64,000 nt of DNA from an uncultured Eubacterium sp. (lineage in GTDB: Bacteria; Bacillota; Clostridia; Lachnospirales; Lachnospiraceae), in contig CAPAOV010000013.1 in assembly GCA_948579355.1 (NCBI GenBank), positions 1 to 64,000 on the forward strand. Direction: 5' to 3'. The first letter of the stretch is position 1. The number at the start of each line of letters is the position of its first letter. The position numbers and the translations under genes were made by a program. Below, one piece after another: positions 17,161 through 26,577 of the stretch. The notes under the pieces are model-generated. The model searched no databases. It was not told where the DNA came from and worked only from the letters and a program-made list of their open reading frames with translations.

Positions 17161-18901
17161 TCTTATTTTCCTCTCTTTTATTCCAAATCTCAAAATACTT
17201 CAACGCATCCTTTATCGCTTCCGCTTTCTCCGCCGTCGGATGTTTCCTCGGCTGTTTCAATTCCTCTACCGCATTAGGAGCATCATACATCGGCAATCCT
17301 AACTCCCTCTTTACCTCTGCGATATATGCGGTATGTACTTTGAAGCCATACTTCGCTTCTATGTACTCCTTAATCATCTTGTATGTAACTCGCTCTTTCG
17401 GCTTGTACGCTTCGGCTCTCTTGGCAATATTATCAAGCGGCACTTTGCCCTCACCCTCGCCAAACTCGACTTTTACGTTGATTACGCTGTCGGGTTTTTT
17501 GTGGGAAAGCATTACTACCGTCTCCACGTGTCCCCCCTGCGGAAACATATCCACCGCTCTCACCTTTTTCACCTCATACCCCTCTGCCCCGAGCATTTTC
17601 ACATCTCTTGCGAGCGTTGCCGGGTCGCAGCTTACATAGACAATTTTCTCCGGTTCCATCTGCACGATTGTGTGGAGCAATTTTGCATCACAGCCTTTAC
17701 GCGGCGGGTCGACGACAATGACATCGGCTTTTGTTTCTCCCTGTTTTGTCAGATTACTCACGACATCCTCTGCGGCGCCGCAATAAAAATCAGCGTTAGT
17801 GATTGCATTTAAACGGGCGTTTGCCTTTGCGTTTTCAATAGCCTCCGGTACGATTTCCACGCCTATCACGCGGCCGCTTTTTTTCAGGGGTGTCTGCGAG
17901 GCAAGAAAGAGAGAAATCGTTCCAATGCCGCAGTACAAATCCCAGACGGTCTCGCCGCCCTGCAAATCGGCGAATTGGCGGACGGTCTGATACAATTTTT
18001 CTGTCTGTATCGGATTCACCTGATAGAAAGACAGGGGGGAAATCTGGTATTTCACCCCTCCAATCGTATCTTCAATGACCGGAGAGCCCCACAACAGTTC
18101 TGTCTCGGGGCCGAGAATGACATTCGTGCGGCTTGTATTGCGGTTCAGGCAGATGCTTGTCATCCCCTCTATCTGTTTGAGCATTTCTGTAAGCTCGGAG
18201 GCGTGGGGCAGGGAGGTTCCATTGATGACAAGGCAGACCATCATCTGCTTTGTATGATATCCCCGACGCACATAGATGTGGCGGACGAGACCTTTGTGTT
18301 CGGCTTCTCTATAGGCGGGAATGGAATAAGTCTGCATAAAATCTATGATGAGGGAGACGGCTTTGTTGATTAACGGATGCTGGATTTGGCAGTCGTCTGC
18401 CGGAATGAGGCGGTGGCTGTGTCCGGCAAAAAAACCGGTGACGGGATTGCCCTGCTCGTCGCTGCGCACCGGAAACTGCGCCTTGTTGCGATAGTGCCAC
18501 GGCTCCGCCGCCACGCCGACGTCATCGGAATGCATGCCGAGAAGCGGCAGGCATTCTACCTTGTCCATATCCACACCACCAATGCGCACAAGGCAGTCGC
18601 GCACTTTCTTTTCCTTAAAGACAAGTTGGCCCGCGTAATCCATATGCTGCAACGTACAGCCGCCGCAGGCGACGGCTGACGGACAGAGCGGGGTTGTCCG
18701 ATGAGGTGAGGGCTCTATCGCTTCCAGCAAACGGGCGAAGCCATATTGTTTTTTTAGTTTCATAATGCGCACGCGAACCGTTTCTCCTGCTAAAGCACCT
18801 TTTACAAAGAGGGCATAACCATCTGCATGACCAATGCCCTCTCCATCCTTACCCATATCTTCAATTTTTAAGATTAATGTGTCATTCTTTTTATAATTCA
18901 C
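17141..18901 (-). CDS. rlmD: 23S rRNA (uracil-5-)-methyltransferase, RlmD/RumA family
   Basis: The enzyme methylates uridine in 23S rRNA using SAM. The 586-residue protein has an N-terminal TRAM domain (LILKIEDMGKDGEGIGHADG), an Fe-S Cys set (CPSAVACGGCTLQHM), SAM-binding VWDLYCGIGTISLFLA, VVDPPRKGCD, and the nucleophile Cys in YVSCDPATLARD. HVETVVMLSHKK follows. The ~120 residues after it are an unusual extension shared with the detached copy at 14362. The start is GTG at 18901 with AGAGGA inside the end of yhaM. The last ~13 residues come from the cassette junction. Confidence 0.95.
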   Translation of the reverse strand: MNYKKNDTLILKIEDMGKDGEGIGHADGYALFVKGALAGETVRVRIMKLKKQYGFARLLEAIEPSPHRTTPLCPSAVACGGCTLQHMDYAGQLVFKEKKVRDCLVRIGGVDMDKVECLPLLGMHSDDVGVAAEPWHYRNKAQFPVRSDEQGNPVTGFFAGHSHRLIPADDCQIQHPLINKAVSLIIDFMQTYSIPAYREAEHKGLVRHIYVRRGYHTKQMMVCLVINGTSLPHASELTEMLKQIEGMTSICLNRNTSRTNVILGPETELLWGSPVIEDTIGGVKYQISPLSFYQVNPIQTEKLYQTVRQFADLQGGETVWDLYCGIGTISLFLASQTPLKKSGRVIGVEIVPEAIENAKANARLNAITNADFYCGAAEDVVSNLTKQGETKADVIVVDPPRKGCDAKLLHTIVQMEPEKIVYVSCDPATLARDVKMLGAEGYEVKKVRAVDMFPQGGHVETVVMLSHKKPDSVINVKVEFGEGEGKVPLDNIAKRAEAYKPKERVTYKMIKEYIEAKYGFKVHTAYIAEVKRELGLPMYDAPNAVEELKQPRKHPTAEKAEAIKDALKYFEIWNKREENKNEIKNI

Positions 18902-18903
18902 GG

Positions 18904-19851
18904 TTAGTCCTCTTGCGATGTCTTTCTGAGATTGCTCTCAAACATACGATTATAGCCAAGCCATTCCGTTCCGCTGCCTGCGCTCTGGAAAATTTCTTTG
19001 AGCGTCTGCAGCTTGGCGTCCGTAGTATCTGCCATATGTAACGCTAACGCTTCCACAATCGCCGGAACTTTCGGCGAACCAAATTCCAACTTACCGTGAT
19101 GGGCTAAAATGCAATGTACGAGCTCGTTTTTCAGTTTGGCAGGAAAGCCGGAAATCTTCGCTGCCGCATTTTCCATTTCGCGGGCGCCAATATAAATATG
19201 TCCCAGCATCTGTCCGTCATCGGTGTAACTATTTTGCGGAAAATCAGAAATTTCCTGAATCTTTCCCATATCATGGAACAGGGCCGCCGTAATCAGCAAA
19301 TCGCGATGAAGAATCGGATAATTTTCCGCATAAAACTGACACATATTCGTTACGCTCAGCGTGTGCTCGAGAAGACCTCCCATATAGCCGTGATGGACGC
19401 TTTTCGCCGCGGAATGTCTTTTGAAATCTTTGATAAACTGTTCGTCCTGCACAAAATACATCTCCAAAATCTGGCGCAGATAAGTATTTTTAACGCTGGC
19501 AACATATTTGAGTATTTCACCAAACATCTTGTCGGTATTTTTTTCCGTGCACGGTACATAATCTGCGGGATTATATTCTCCCTCGTCGCTGATACGGACG
19601 CGGGATATATTCATCTGCAAATTCCCCTGAAAACTGACTACCATCCCCTCACAGTGGATATAATTCATGGCGTCAAAACTGGCGATTCCGTTATTCAGTT
19701 CCCATATTTTACCGTCCGCAGTACCTGTTTTATCCTGTAATATCAAAGAATAGTAAGTCTTGCCGGCCTTTGTTTTCAACACCTGCTTCTGCTTACAAAG
19801 ATAAGTACCGACAAATTTTTCTCCCTCGCGGTAATCTTTTAAATAATTCAT
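18904..19851 (-). CDS. yhaM: 3'-5' exoribonuclease YhaM
   Basis: YhaM trims RNA 3' ends in Firmicutes. The 315-residue protein has an N-terminal OB fold (YYSLILQDKTGTADGKIW) and a C-terminal HD domain (HHGYMGGLLEHT, AALFHDMGKI, LAHHG). The start at 19851 is chosen because GGAGG lies 6 nt upstream; the frame extends further but without a ribosome site. The gene stops 2 nt before the rlmD GTG, so the two form a coupled pair. Confidence 0.93.
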   Translation of the reverse strand: MNYLKDYREGEKFVGTYLCKQKQVLKTKAGKTYYSLILQDKTGTADGKIWELNNGIASFDAMNYIHCEGMVVSFQGNLQMNISRVRISDEGEYNPADYVPCTEKNTDKMFGEILKYVASVKNTYLRQILEMYFVQDEQFIKDFKRHSAAKSVHHGYMGGLLEHTLSVTNMCQFYAENYPILHRDLLITAALFHDMGKIQEISDFPQNSYTDDGQMLGHIYIGAREMENAAAKISGFPAKLKNELVHCILAHHGKLEFGSPKVPAIVEALALHMADTTDAKLQTLKEIFQSAGSGTEWLGYNRMFESNLRKTSQED

Positions 19852-19986
19852 GCTGTCCTCCACTCGCGCACGTCTTCCTGTCATATTGTGTGGCGCGCAT
19901 ACTATATTCAAATATAACCTTATGATGTCGGGGCAAAGGGTATTTTGTCCCGAACGGATACTCCGGACTGCTCGTCCAAAGCAAAC

Positions 19987-20697
19987 TTAATAACGCTTTG
20001 TCACGGTAGCAAACGGGCCGTAAATTTTTTTGCCGTTCACTTTCTGATAGGCGCGGACTTTAAAACCATATTTCATGCCCCGCACTAAAAACTTGCGCTT
20101 ATACTTGCGGGATTTGCAAGTTTTGGTCTTACCATATTTCGTCTTAATCCCCTTGACAAACACTTTTGTATATACCTGATAGCCGCTTGCACGGGCCGTT
20201 TTCTTCCACGTAACAGTAAACTTACCGCGGCCCTTTTTCACTTTCAGTCCCTTTACCTTGGCGGGTACAAGGGAAACCGATTTCTCGTTCAGACACGAAC
20301 CGACACGCACCTCTTCACCCTCTGCCATCTGCCACGGTATGACCTGATAGATATATGTCTTACCCGCCTCAACGGATGTATCTTCATACATCACTGTACC
20401 CTGCACCGAAGCAATATTCTGATATACTCCTTTATTAAGCTTTCTCATAATATAATAGCCATGTGCATCATTGACTGCATTCCACATAATGGTAACTTTT
20501 TTCAAAGATTTATCCTTTTTCACAGAAAGCACGGAAGCCGCCGCCATTTCCGGCAATGGCTGTGGAACGACAACTGCGCTGCCGCTCGCTGTTCCGGCAT
20601 TCTCTTCTGCCTGACTTATCTGTCCTCCCATACTGCCAAAAAATGTTCCGGCCGCCAATACAACAGCCAATCCTCCTGCTATCGCTCTCCTCACCAT
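19987..20697 (-). CDS. Secreted fibronectin-III-like protein
   Basis: The 236-residue product starts at 20697 (MVRRAIAGGLAVVL), after AAAGGAGAG. It has a signal peptide ending near SQAEE, a short linker and two FN3-like beta-sandwich repeats (KKVTIMWNAVNDAHGYYIMRK; GKFTVTWKKTARASGYQVY). The second half is very rich in Lys. No catalytic domain or sortase motif is seen. It is probably a surface or matrix-binding protein of unknown role. Confidence 0.72.
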   Translation of the reverse strand: MVRRAIAGGLAVVLAAGTFFGSMGGQISQAEENAGTASGSAVVVPQPLPEMAAASVLSVKKDKSLKKVTIMWNAVNDAHGYYIMRKLNKGVYQNIASVQGTVMYEDTSVEAGKTYIYQVIPWQMAEGEEVRVGSCLNEKSVSLVPAKVKGLKVKKGRGKFTVTWKKTARASGYQVYTKVFVKGIKTKYGKTKTCKSRKYKRKFLVRGMKYGFKVRAYQKVNGKKIYGPFATVTKRY

Positions 20698-20799
20698 AAT
20701 CATCTCTCCTTTTTCCATTTCAGACCTGCTTTATCCTATTTTAACAGAAAGCCATGGCACTTGCAAATATTCCCAAAACTTTTTTAATTTTTTTACCAT

Positions 20800-20828
20800 T
20801 TGCGTGAAAAAATGTTGTATACTATAAA
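20800..20828 (+). promoter_or_regulatory. Probable mutS2 promoter
   Basis: TTGCGT (20800-20805), a 17-nt spacer and TATAAA (20823-20828) precede the mutS2 start by 48 nt. An overlapping TATACT gives an alternative -10. Confidence 0.5.
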
Positions 20829-20876
20829 CCAAATTAAATTGTGAAGTGGAGACACCTCACAAAGGGGGTTTATGAA

Positions 20877-23240
20877 ATGAATAAAAAAGTACTGCACACA
20901 TTAGAATATTTTAAAATCATAGAGATGCTTGTGAACGAGGCAGACTCACCGCTGGCAAAAGAAACTGCCGGTAATCTTCTTCCCTCTTCCCGCCGCAATG
21001 AAATTATTGCATGGCAGACAGAGACAAGCCATGCTCTTATGCGCTTGCTGAAACAGGGAAAATTATCGTTTCACGGCCTGCGTGACATCCGTCCGAGTCT
21101 TCTCCCGTTGGAAAAGGGGGGAACGCTTGGTATGGGCGAATTACTAAATATCTGCCGCTGTCTGGAAATTGCAGGAGAAGCCATTGCCTACAATAAAAAA
21201 TTTGAAGATTTACAGGACGCCCTGTCCGGACGTTTTGCCGGTCTCGTTGATTTGCCTGATTTACGGCGTGAGATTACCCGCTGCATTCTCAGTCCGGAAG
21301 AAATGGCAGACGACGCAAGCTCTGAACTCAAGCGAATCCGGCGGACTATCAAAGGCGCCAACGACCGCATACGCGAGCAGCTTACGGCTACAATTAACCG
21401 CTCGGGCAATATGCTGCGAGACAATCTTGTAACAATGCGAAATGGACGCTACTGCCTGCCGGTAAAACAGGAATACAAATCTACCTTTCAAGGCATGATT
21501 CACGACCAGAGTTCCACCGGCTCGACATTTTTCATAGAACCGATGGCAATCGTTAAACTGAATAACGAATTGGCGGAGCTGGCAATGAAAGAACAAGAAG
21601 AAATCGAAAAAATCCTTGCCTCGCTCAGCGCTTTGACTGCGCCTTATGCAGAAGATATACAGAGGGATGTCCTGCTCCTTGCCGAACTTGACTTTATCTT
21701 TGCCAAGGCAGGACTGTCGAAAAAAATGCAGGGAAGCGAGCCTCTGTTTGACAAGGATTATATTCACATAAAAAAAGGAAGACACCCGCTCATCCCAAAA
21801 GAACAGGTTGTTCCCATTGACGTAACGCTGGGTAAAACATATAACTTACTGATTATTACCGGTCCCAACACGGGCGGTAAGACGGTCTCTTTAAAAACCG
21901 TTGGTCTCTTTACCCTGATGGGACAGGCCGGACTCCACATTCCCGCCTTTGACCGCTCACACTTGCGCGTGTACGAAGAAGTGTATGCCGATATCGGGGA
22001 TGAACAAAGTATCGAGCAGAGCCTGAGCACATTTTCCTCCCACATGGTAAACACGATTTCCATCTTAAAACGCGCCAATAAGAAAACACTTGTCCTCTTT
22101 GATGAATTGGGCGCCGGAACAGACCCGATTGAGGGCGCCGCTTTAGCCATTGCCATATTAGACCATCTTCACAACCGTACTGTGACGGTCATGGCAACGA
22201 CGCATTACAGCGAGCTGAAAATATATGCCCTTTCCACCGATGGTGTGGAAAATGCCTCCTGTGAGTTTGACGTTGAGACGCTGCAGCCGACTTACCGCCT
22301 GCTGGTAGGCGTACCGGGAAAAAGTAACGCCTTTGCCATTTCCGGCAAACTGGGTCTTCCGCAGGAAATTATTGATGAGGCCGGCAAATTAGTAGACAGT
22401 GACAGCCAGAGTTTTGAAGACGTCGTCACCGGCTTGGAAGAGGCGCGGGTGGAAGCCGAGAAAGAACGGGAAAAGGCGAAGCGCATACGTCAGGAAGCCG
22501 AACACTTCCGAGAAAAGATGAAAGCTAAAAACGAGCGCATTGACGCTGCCAAAGACAAAATACTGCGCCGCGCCAACGAGGAGGCACATACCATTCTGCA
22601 AAAGGCGAAAGATACCGCCGATGAATCCATTAAGAAATATAATAAATGGATGCAGGATGGCGGCATGACAAAAGAAATGGAAAAAGAACGCGCCGCTCTG
22701 CGCGAAGAACTTGACAAGACCGGAAGCAGCCTCACCGTTCAGCCGACAAAAAGAAAATCCGGCAACGCTCCCGACACTTTGGCGATAGGCGATATTGTCA
22801 TGGTTCATTCGATGGGCGTTAAGGGCACGGTCAGCACACTACCAAACAGCAAAGGCAAATGTTTCGTACAAATGGGTATCCTGCGCTCGGAAGTAGATAT
22901 CAAAGACTTGGAGCTGTTGGAACAGGAAACGAAAGCAGCAAAAAAAGAGGCAAATATCACGCATTCGCGTAATATGAAAATGGCAAAGGCAATGAACATC
23001 TCGTCGGAGATTAATCTCATCGGAAAAACCGTAGACGAGGCCATTGCCCTTTTGGATAAATATATGGATGATGCCTACCTTGCCAAACTTCATCAAGTTA
23101 CCATTATTCACGGCATGGGAACCGGAGCTTTACGCAATGCCGTACAAAATTATTGCAAACGCAGTAAATTAGTTGACACATACCGTATGGGAGAATACGG
23201 AGAAGGCGGATATGGCGTAACGGTTGTAAACTTTAAATAA
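20877..23240 (+). CDS. mutS2: Endonuclease MutS2
   Basis: MutS2 suppresses homologous recombination and, in Bacillus, rescues collided ribosomes. The 787-residue protein starts at 20877 (MNKKVLHTLEYFKI) after AAAGGGGG. It has the MutS core without mismatch-binding domains, Walker A GPNTGGKT, Walker B LVLFDELGAGTDP, a long charged coiled coil (about residues 510-620) and a C-terminal Smr nuclease domain (LIGKTVDEAIALLD, HGMGTGALR). It is convergent with the anti-sigma gene, only 7 nt apart. Confidence 0.96.
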   Translation: MNKKVLHTLEYFKIIEMLVNEADSPLAKETAGNLLPSSRRNEIIAWQTETSHALMRLLKQGKLSFHGLRDIRPSLLPLEKGGTLGMGELLNICRCLEIAGEAIAYNKKFEDLQDALSGRFAGLVDLPDLRREITRCILSPEEMADDASSELKRIRRTIKGANDRIREQLTATINRSGNMLRDNLVTMRNGRYCLPVKQEYKSTFQGMIHDQSSTGSTFFIEPMAIVKLNNELAELAMKEQEEIEKILASLSALTAPYAEDIQRDVLLLAELDFIFAKAGLSKKMQGSEPLFDKDYIHIKKGRHPLIPKEQVVPIDVTLGKTYNLLIITGPNTGGKTVSLKTVGLFTLMGQAGLHIPAFDRSHLRVYEEVYADIGDEQSIEQSLSTFSSHMVNTISILKRANKKTLVLFDELGAGTDPIEGAALAIAILDHLHNRTVTVMATTHYSELKIYALSTDGVENASCEFDVETLQPTYRLLVGVPGKSNAFAISGKLGLPQEIIDEAGKLVDSDSQSFEDVVTGLEEARVEAEKEREKAKRIRQEAEHFREKMKAKNERIDAAKDKILRRANEEAHTILQKAKDTADESIKKYNKWMQDGGMTKEMEKERAALREELDKTGSSLTVQPTKRKSGNAPDTLAIGDIVMVHSMGVKGTVSTLPNSKGKCFVQMGILRSEVDIKDLELLEQETKAAKKEANITHSRNMKMAKAMNISSEINLIGKTVDEAIALLDKYMDDAYLAKLHQVTIIHGMGTGALRNAVQNYCKRSKLVDTYRMGEYGEGGYGVTVVNFK

Positions 23241-23247
23241 TTCACTT

Positions 23248-24879
23248 TCATTTCCCGCTTTCATTAGCTGTGGGCGAAGGCGTTGGCTCCTCCGGCGCGC
23301 CTTCGATACTCAGCTCCGTTATCAGTGCGGTTCCGTTTTTAAACTTACAAACCAGACTGTTGCTGCCGCTTCCCATCGTAATCGTCTTCATATTGGCTTT
23401 TATCTTACCCGTATCATAAGCGGCGACGCTGTCCACCCATTCGCTTCGGAAAATCATGGATGAATCGAGACTTTGAAATTCTTTTGCACTCGCTACCGTA
23501 ATATCCAATCCTTTGATTGTCAGTGGAAATTCTATATACGTTGACAGCTTTTTCAAACTTGCGTCGGCGACGGCATATTGAATATTCTGTACCGCTTCCC
23601 GATACTTATCAACTTTATCATCTTCCGGCGTTTCTTCCTCCGGTGTCTCTTCCGGCTCCTCTTCTTCCTCATCCGTCTCGCCGGATTCCAGAGAGATATG
23701 AATAACGCTCATCAAACCGCTTAACAGAATCTCTTTATCTTCAACGGAAATTTCACCTACTAAAATTGTAAAGTTGATATCTTTCTTCGTAAACGTATAA
23801 ACCTCTTCTCCGTCATCGTTCACGTAAATCTGAACCGAAATACCGTTTACGAAAATATTTTCTCCCTCGTCAAATTCATCCAACACTCCCGGAGGGCTTC
23901 CGTCGCGGCCGGCATATCCGACAACCCGCTTTCCTTTCAGCTCTTCTACTTCGGGATAGGTAAAACTGAACGACTCAAAATTTTTCACCAGCTTATACGC
24001 TACGTTTTGGGCAGGGTCCTGTATCGTCACACGGAACCCATACAACTCAAATACCTTACTCAGCACTTCGCGCCTCTGTTTATCGCTTGATTCCTGTTCA
24101 CCGCCGCCCCAGCCGACAGCATTTCTACTTATCGTTTTCTCCGGCTCCTGTTTTTCTTCTTTCTTTTCCGGCTTCTCATGGCCCTTTTCTTTTGTTCCCG
24201 ACGCCAGTTTTGCCGCCTTGTCCATACTACAGCTCTTACTCATCGTTACTGCAAAAGTACACGACTCCTGCTGCCATGTCATGGCGTCGCAATCTTTATC
24301 CCCATACATCGTAACTTCCTTGTCACCTATCTTTTCTGTCTTCAATTCATTATGCTCGGAAAACTGTTCGGTGACATCGGGAGCATTTTCTTCTTCCTTA
24401 TATTCGAGAAGAATTTTATCCTTATACTTTTCACTCTTATAAGTTATTTTGACATGTTTCTGCTCTTTTTCTACTTCCACCTTTTTTACCTTATAACTCT
24501 TGGAAACATTGCTCAGCGTATATGTCTTACAATCGGTCTCTGTGGCGATGTCATCTATGGAGTCGAGTTCCACCCAGACTTCTTCCTCCGGATTTTCCAC
24601 TACAACCGGCTCCTTTATATCATTCGGATTTGACGTGCCAAAAAACTGCCCTCTTGCTACCAATGTACCGACAAGCAAAACGACAACCGCCGCTGCCGCC
24701 ACTATTCCCTTTCGACGAGTGGAGAAATACGGTCTGCCCTGCATGGAAACTACTTTATCTCCGGAAACTTCATTCCCTGATGTATCTTCATAGGCCTTTT
24801 TTACATTTGCAAGAATTCTGGCTCTATCACTGTCACTTAAACGAATTTCTTCCATTGCTTTCTTATAATTCTTTTGCAT
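23248..24879 (-). CDS. Membrane-anchored anti-sigma factor-like protein
   Basis: The start at 24879 (MQKNYKKAMEEIRLSD) is chosen because AAAGGAG lies 9 nt upstream. The 543-residue product has a short cytoplasmic segment, one membrane helix (GIVAAAAVVVLLVGTLVA, about 58-75) and a long extracytoplasmic region with acidic Glu/Pro-rich linkers. It overlaps the upstream ECF sigma gene by 17 nt, the usual sign of a sigma/anti-sigma pair. The extracellular part may sense an envelope signal. I recognise no named domain in it. Confidence 0.75.
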   Translation of the reverse strand: MQKNYKKAMEEIRLSDSDRARILANVKKAYEDTSGNEVSGDKVVSMQGRPYFSTRRKGIVAAAAVVVLLVGTLVARGQFFGTSNPNDIKEPVVVENPEEEVWVELDSIDDIATETDCKTYTLSNVSKSYKVKKVEVEKEQKHVKITYKSEKYKDKILLEYKEEENAPDVTEQFSEHNELKTEKIGDKEVTMYGDKDCDAMTWQQESCTFAVTMSKSCSMDKAAKLASGTKEKGHEKPEKKEEKQEPEKTISRNAVGWGGGEQESSDKQRREVLSKVFELYGFRVTIQDPAQNVAYKLVKNFESFSFTYPEVEELKGKRVVGYAGRDGSPPGVLDEFDEGENIFVNGISVQIYVNDDGEEVYTFTKKDINFTILVGEISVEDKEILLSGLMSVIHISLESGETDEEEEEPEETPEEETPEDDKVDKYREAVQNIQYAVADASLKKLSTYIEFPLTIKGLDITVASAKEFQSLDSSMIFRSEWVDSVAAYDTGKIKANMKTITMGSGSNSLVCKFKNGTALITELSIEGAPEEPTPSPTANESGK

Positions 24880-25378
24880 GACCATCATCTCCTTTCATCA
24901 TTTTTTCTATTTTCTCCCGCCCTCGTTTCAAAAGCGACCGCACCGTCGCTTCCTTTTTTTGAAGAATACTTGCAATCTCTGCCGTCGAATACTCTTCAAA
25001 ATAGAATAGATGGATAACACTCCGATATTTCTCCGGCAACGCCATCACCGCCTGAAAAACCTCACTCTCTCCTTTTGGCTCCTCCTCTGCGGCTACTGCC
25101 TCATAGCCTTCCGGAATAGCTACCTCGCGCTGCCTGCTGGCAGACTTTAATTTATCTTTGCACAAATTTGCAGAAACACGTAAAAGCCATGCCTTTACAT
25201 GGTTCTCATCCTCAAATACTTTTCCCGACTGCATATAACGTATGAGCACATCCTGAACAACATCTTCTGCATCCTCACGGGTTTTCATATAAGAGAATGC
25301 CAAACGGAAAATATCATCACCGAATCGGGCTAAAGCCCATTCCACCGCGTCCGATGGATTTGACGCCACATCTAACAT
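24863..25378 (-). CDS. ECF RNA polymerase sigma factor
   Basis: The 171-residue protein has sigma-70 region 2 (DDIFRLAFSYMKTREDAEDVVQDVLIRYM, followed by KAWLLRVSANLCKDKL) and region 4 (LPEKYRSVIHLFYFEEYSTAEIA...KEATVRSLLKRGREKI). These are the two domains of extracytoplasmic-function sigma factors. It is coupled to the anti-sigma gene downstream and probably controls its own operon. Confidence 0.93.
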   Translation of the reverse strand: MLDVASNPSDAVEWALARFGDDIFRLAFSYMKTREDAEDVVQDVLIRYMQSGKVFEDENHVKAWLLRVSANLCKDKLKSASRQREVAIPEGYEAVAAEEEPKGESEVFQAVMALPEKYRSVIHLFYFEEYSTAEIASILQKKEATVRSLLKRGREKIEKMMKGDDGHAKEL

Positions 25379-25481
25379 GAATCAATCTCCTTTCTCATTA
25401 ATAACACGAATAACTTCTAATTTATGTTGCAATTTTAACAAAATAAAAAAGAACTTTTCTGATTGCATCAAAAAAGCCCTC

Positions 25482-25988
25482 TTACATCGTCCCATCCTTC
25501 CAATGCGAATGGTGTAAATGTCCCTCTGTGTTCAAATTCTGAAAATCATGCTGACGTAATACTTCATATAGCACAATAGCCACCGAATTACCCAGATTTA
25601 ACGACCTGCTCTCACCAAACATGGGAATACGCACGGTATTTTCCTCATTGTCCACTAACAGCTCTTCCGGTATTCCGGCGCTTTCTTTGCCAAACATAAG
25701 GTAACAGTCATCCTCGTATGAAACATCGCTGTAAATATGTTTCGCTTTTGTCGTCGCCATATAAATCTTAGCACCCTGATTTTTTTTCAAAAAATCGGAA
25801 TAACTCTCATATATTGTATAATCTAACTTATCCCAATAATCCAGTCCCGCCCGTCTTACCTGCTTTTCATTAATTTGAAACCCCATAGGCTCAATCAGAT
25901 GAAGCCTGACCCCCGCAGCTACACAAGTCCGCCCTATATTTCCGGTGTTTGCAGGTATCTCCGGTTCCAATAAAACAATATTTATCAT
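25482..25988 (-). CDS. trmL: tRNA (cytidine/uridine-34-2'-O)-methyltransferase TrmL
   Basis: TrmL methylates the wobble base of tRNA-Leu isoacceptors. The 168-residue SPOUT-fold protein has IVLLEPEIPANTGNIGRTC at the N-terminus, LMFGKESAGIPEELL, and the knot region RIPMFGESRSLNLGNSVAI. Its ATG overlaps the cheX stop by 4 nt. Confidence 0.94.
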   Translation of the reverse strand: MINIVLLEPEIPANTGNIGRTCVAAGVRLHLIEPMGFQINEKQVRRAGLDYWDKLDYTIYESYSDFLKKNQGAKIYMATTKAKHIYSDVSYEDDCYLMFGKESAGIPEELLVDNEENTVRIPMFGESRSLNLGNSVAIVLYEVLRQHDFQNLNTEGHLHHSHWKDGTM

Positions 25989-26467
25989 TTTTTATCTTCC
26001 TGCTTCAACGCAAGATATAATTCTATTCCACCGCTTCCATCCATAAAATTCATGGCGACACAAAGGTTTTTGGTATAAAATGTTGAAAAACAAACTTCAC
26101 CATGAGACAAGGTAGGTGGCGTAATATCAATTCCCACGTTATTTGATGAAAATACGGTAGCCGCATTTCCCATAATCATATTTCCTAATTCGCTCAACGC
26201 ACTGGAAGCAAACTCATCAATTACTTTCACTTCTGTCATACACATTTTGGAAGCGATTGAGCAAGCACTCTCTTCCGTCATGGCAAGCAAAACCTGACCA
26301 CGCATCTCACCAGTCACACCAATCATAATAACCCAATTATTCGAAGCAAACTTCGCTTCTTTTAAAATTGGTTTTTGGATTCCAACTTCAACAAAACACA
26401 TGTCCTGTAATACTTTCTTGGCTGCCATGAGAAAAGGATTAATATGTTCTGCATTCAACGTAGCCAT
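25985..26467 (-). CDS. cheX: CheX-like chemotaxis phosphatase
   Basis: CheX dephosphorylates CheY-P. The 160-residue protein carries the diagnostic ExxxN active site in SALSELGNMIMGNA (about residues 88-101), plus FVEVGIQKPILKE and GQVLLAMTEESA strands. No other chemotaxis genes are in the window, so it may act on a response regulator elsewhere. It is translationally coupled to trmL. Confidence 0.86.
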   Translation of the reverse strand: MATLNAEHINPFLMAAKKVLQDMCFVEVGIQKPILKEAKFASNNWVIMIGVTGEMRGQVLLAMTEESACSIASKMCMTEVKVIDEFASSALSELGNMIMGNAATVFSSNNVGIDITPPTLSHGEVCFSTFYTKNLCVAMNFMDGSGGIELYLALKQEDKK

Positions 26468-26577
26468 TATCTTCTCCCCTTTTGCACAGTCTTGTATGTA
26501 TCATAACATATTTGTAAAAAAGTGTCTATAAAATTCTTTATTTTGTAACTTTCTTCTTTCAAATATTGCAAAATCCC

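Larger units (their letters stand above)
14704..17530 (-). mobile_element. Cassette B inserted at the rlmD 3' end (restriction-modification)
   Basis: In transcription order this unit has the current rlmD 3' end (17530-17141), a putative restriction endonuclease, a DNA methyltransferase and repeat R2. Its two edges share CAYGTGGAGACGG at 2815-bp spacing. The same HVE codons of rum/rlmD genes are known integration sites for some phages and ICEs in other Firmicutes. No recombinase is present. Confidence 0.62.
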
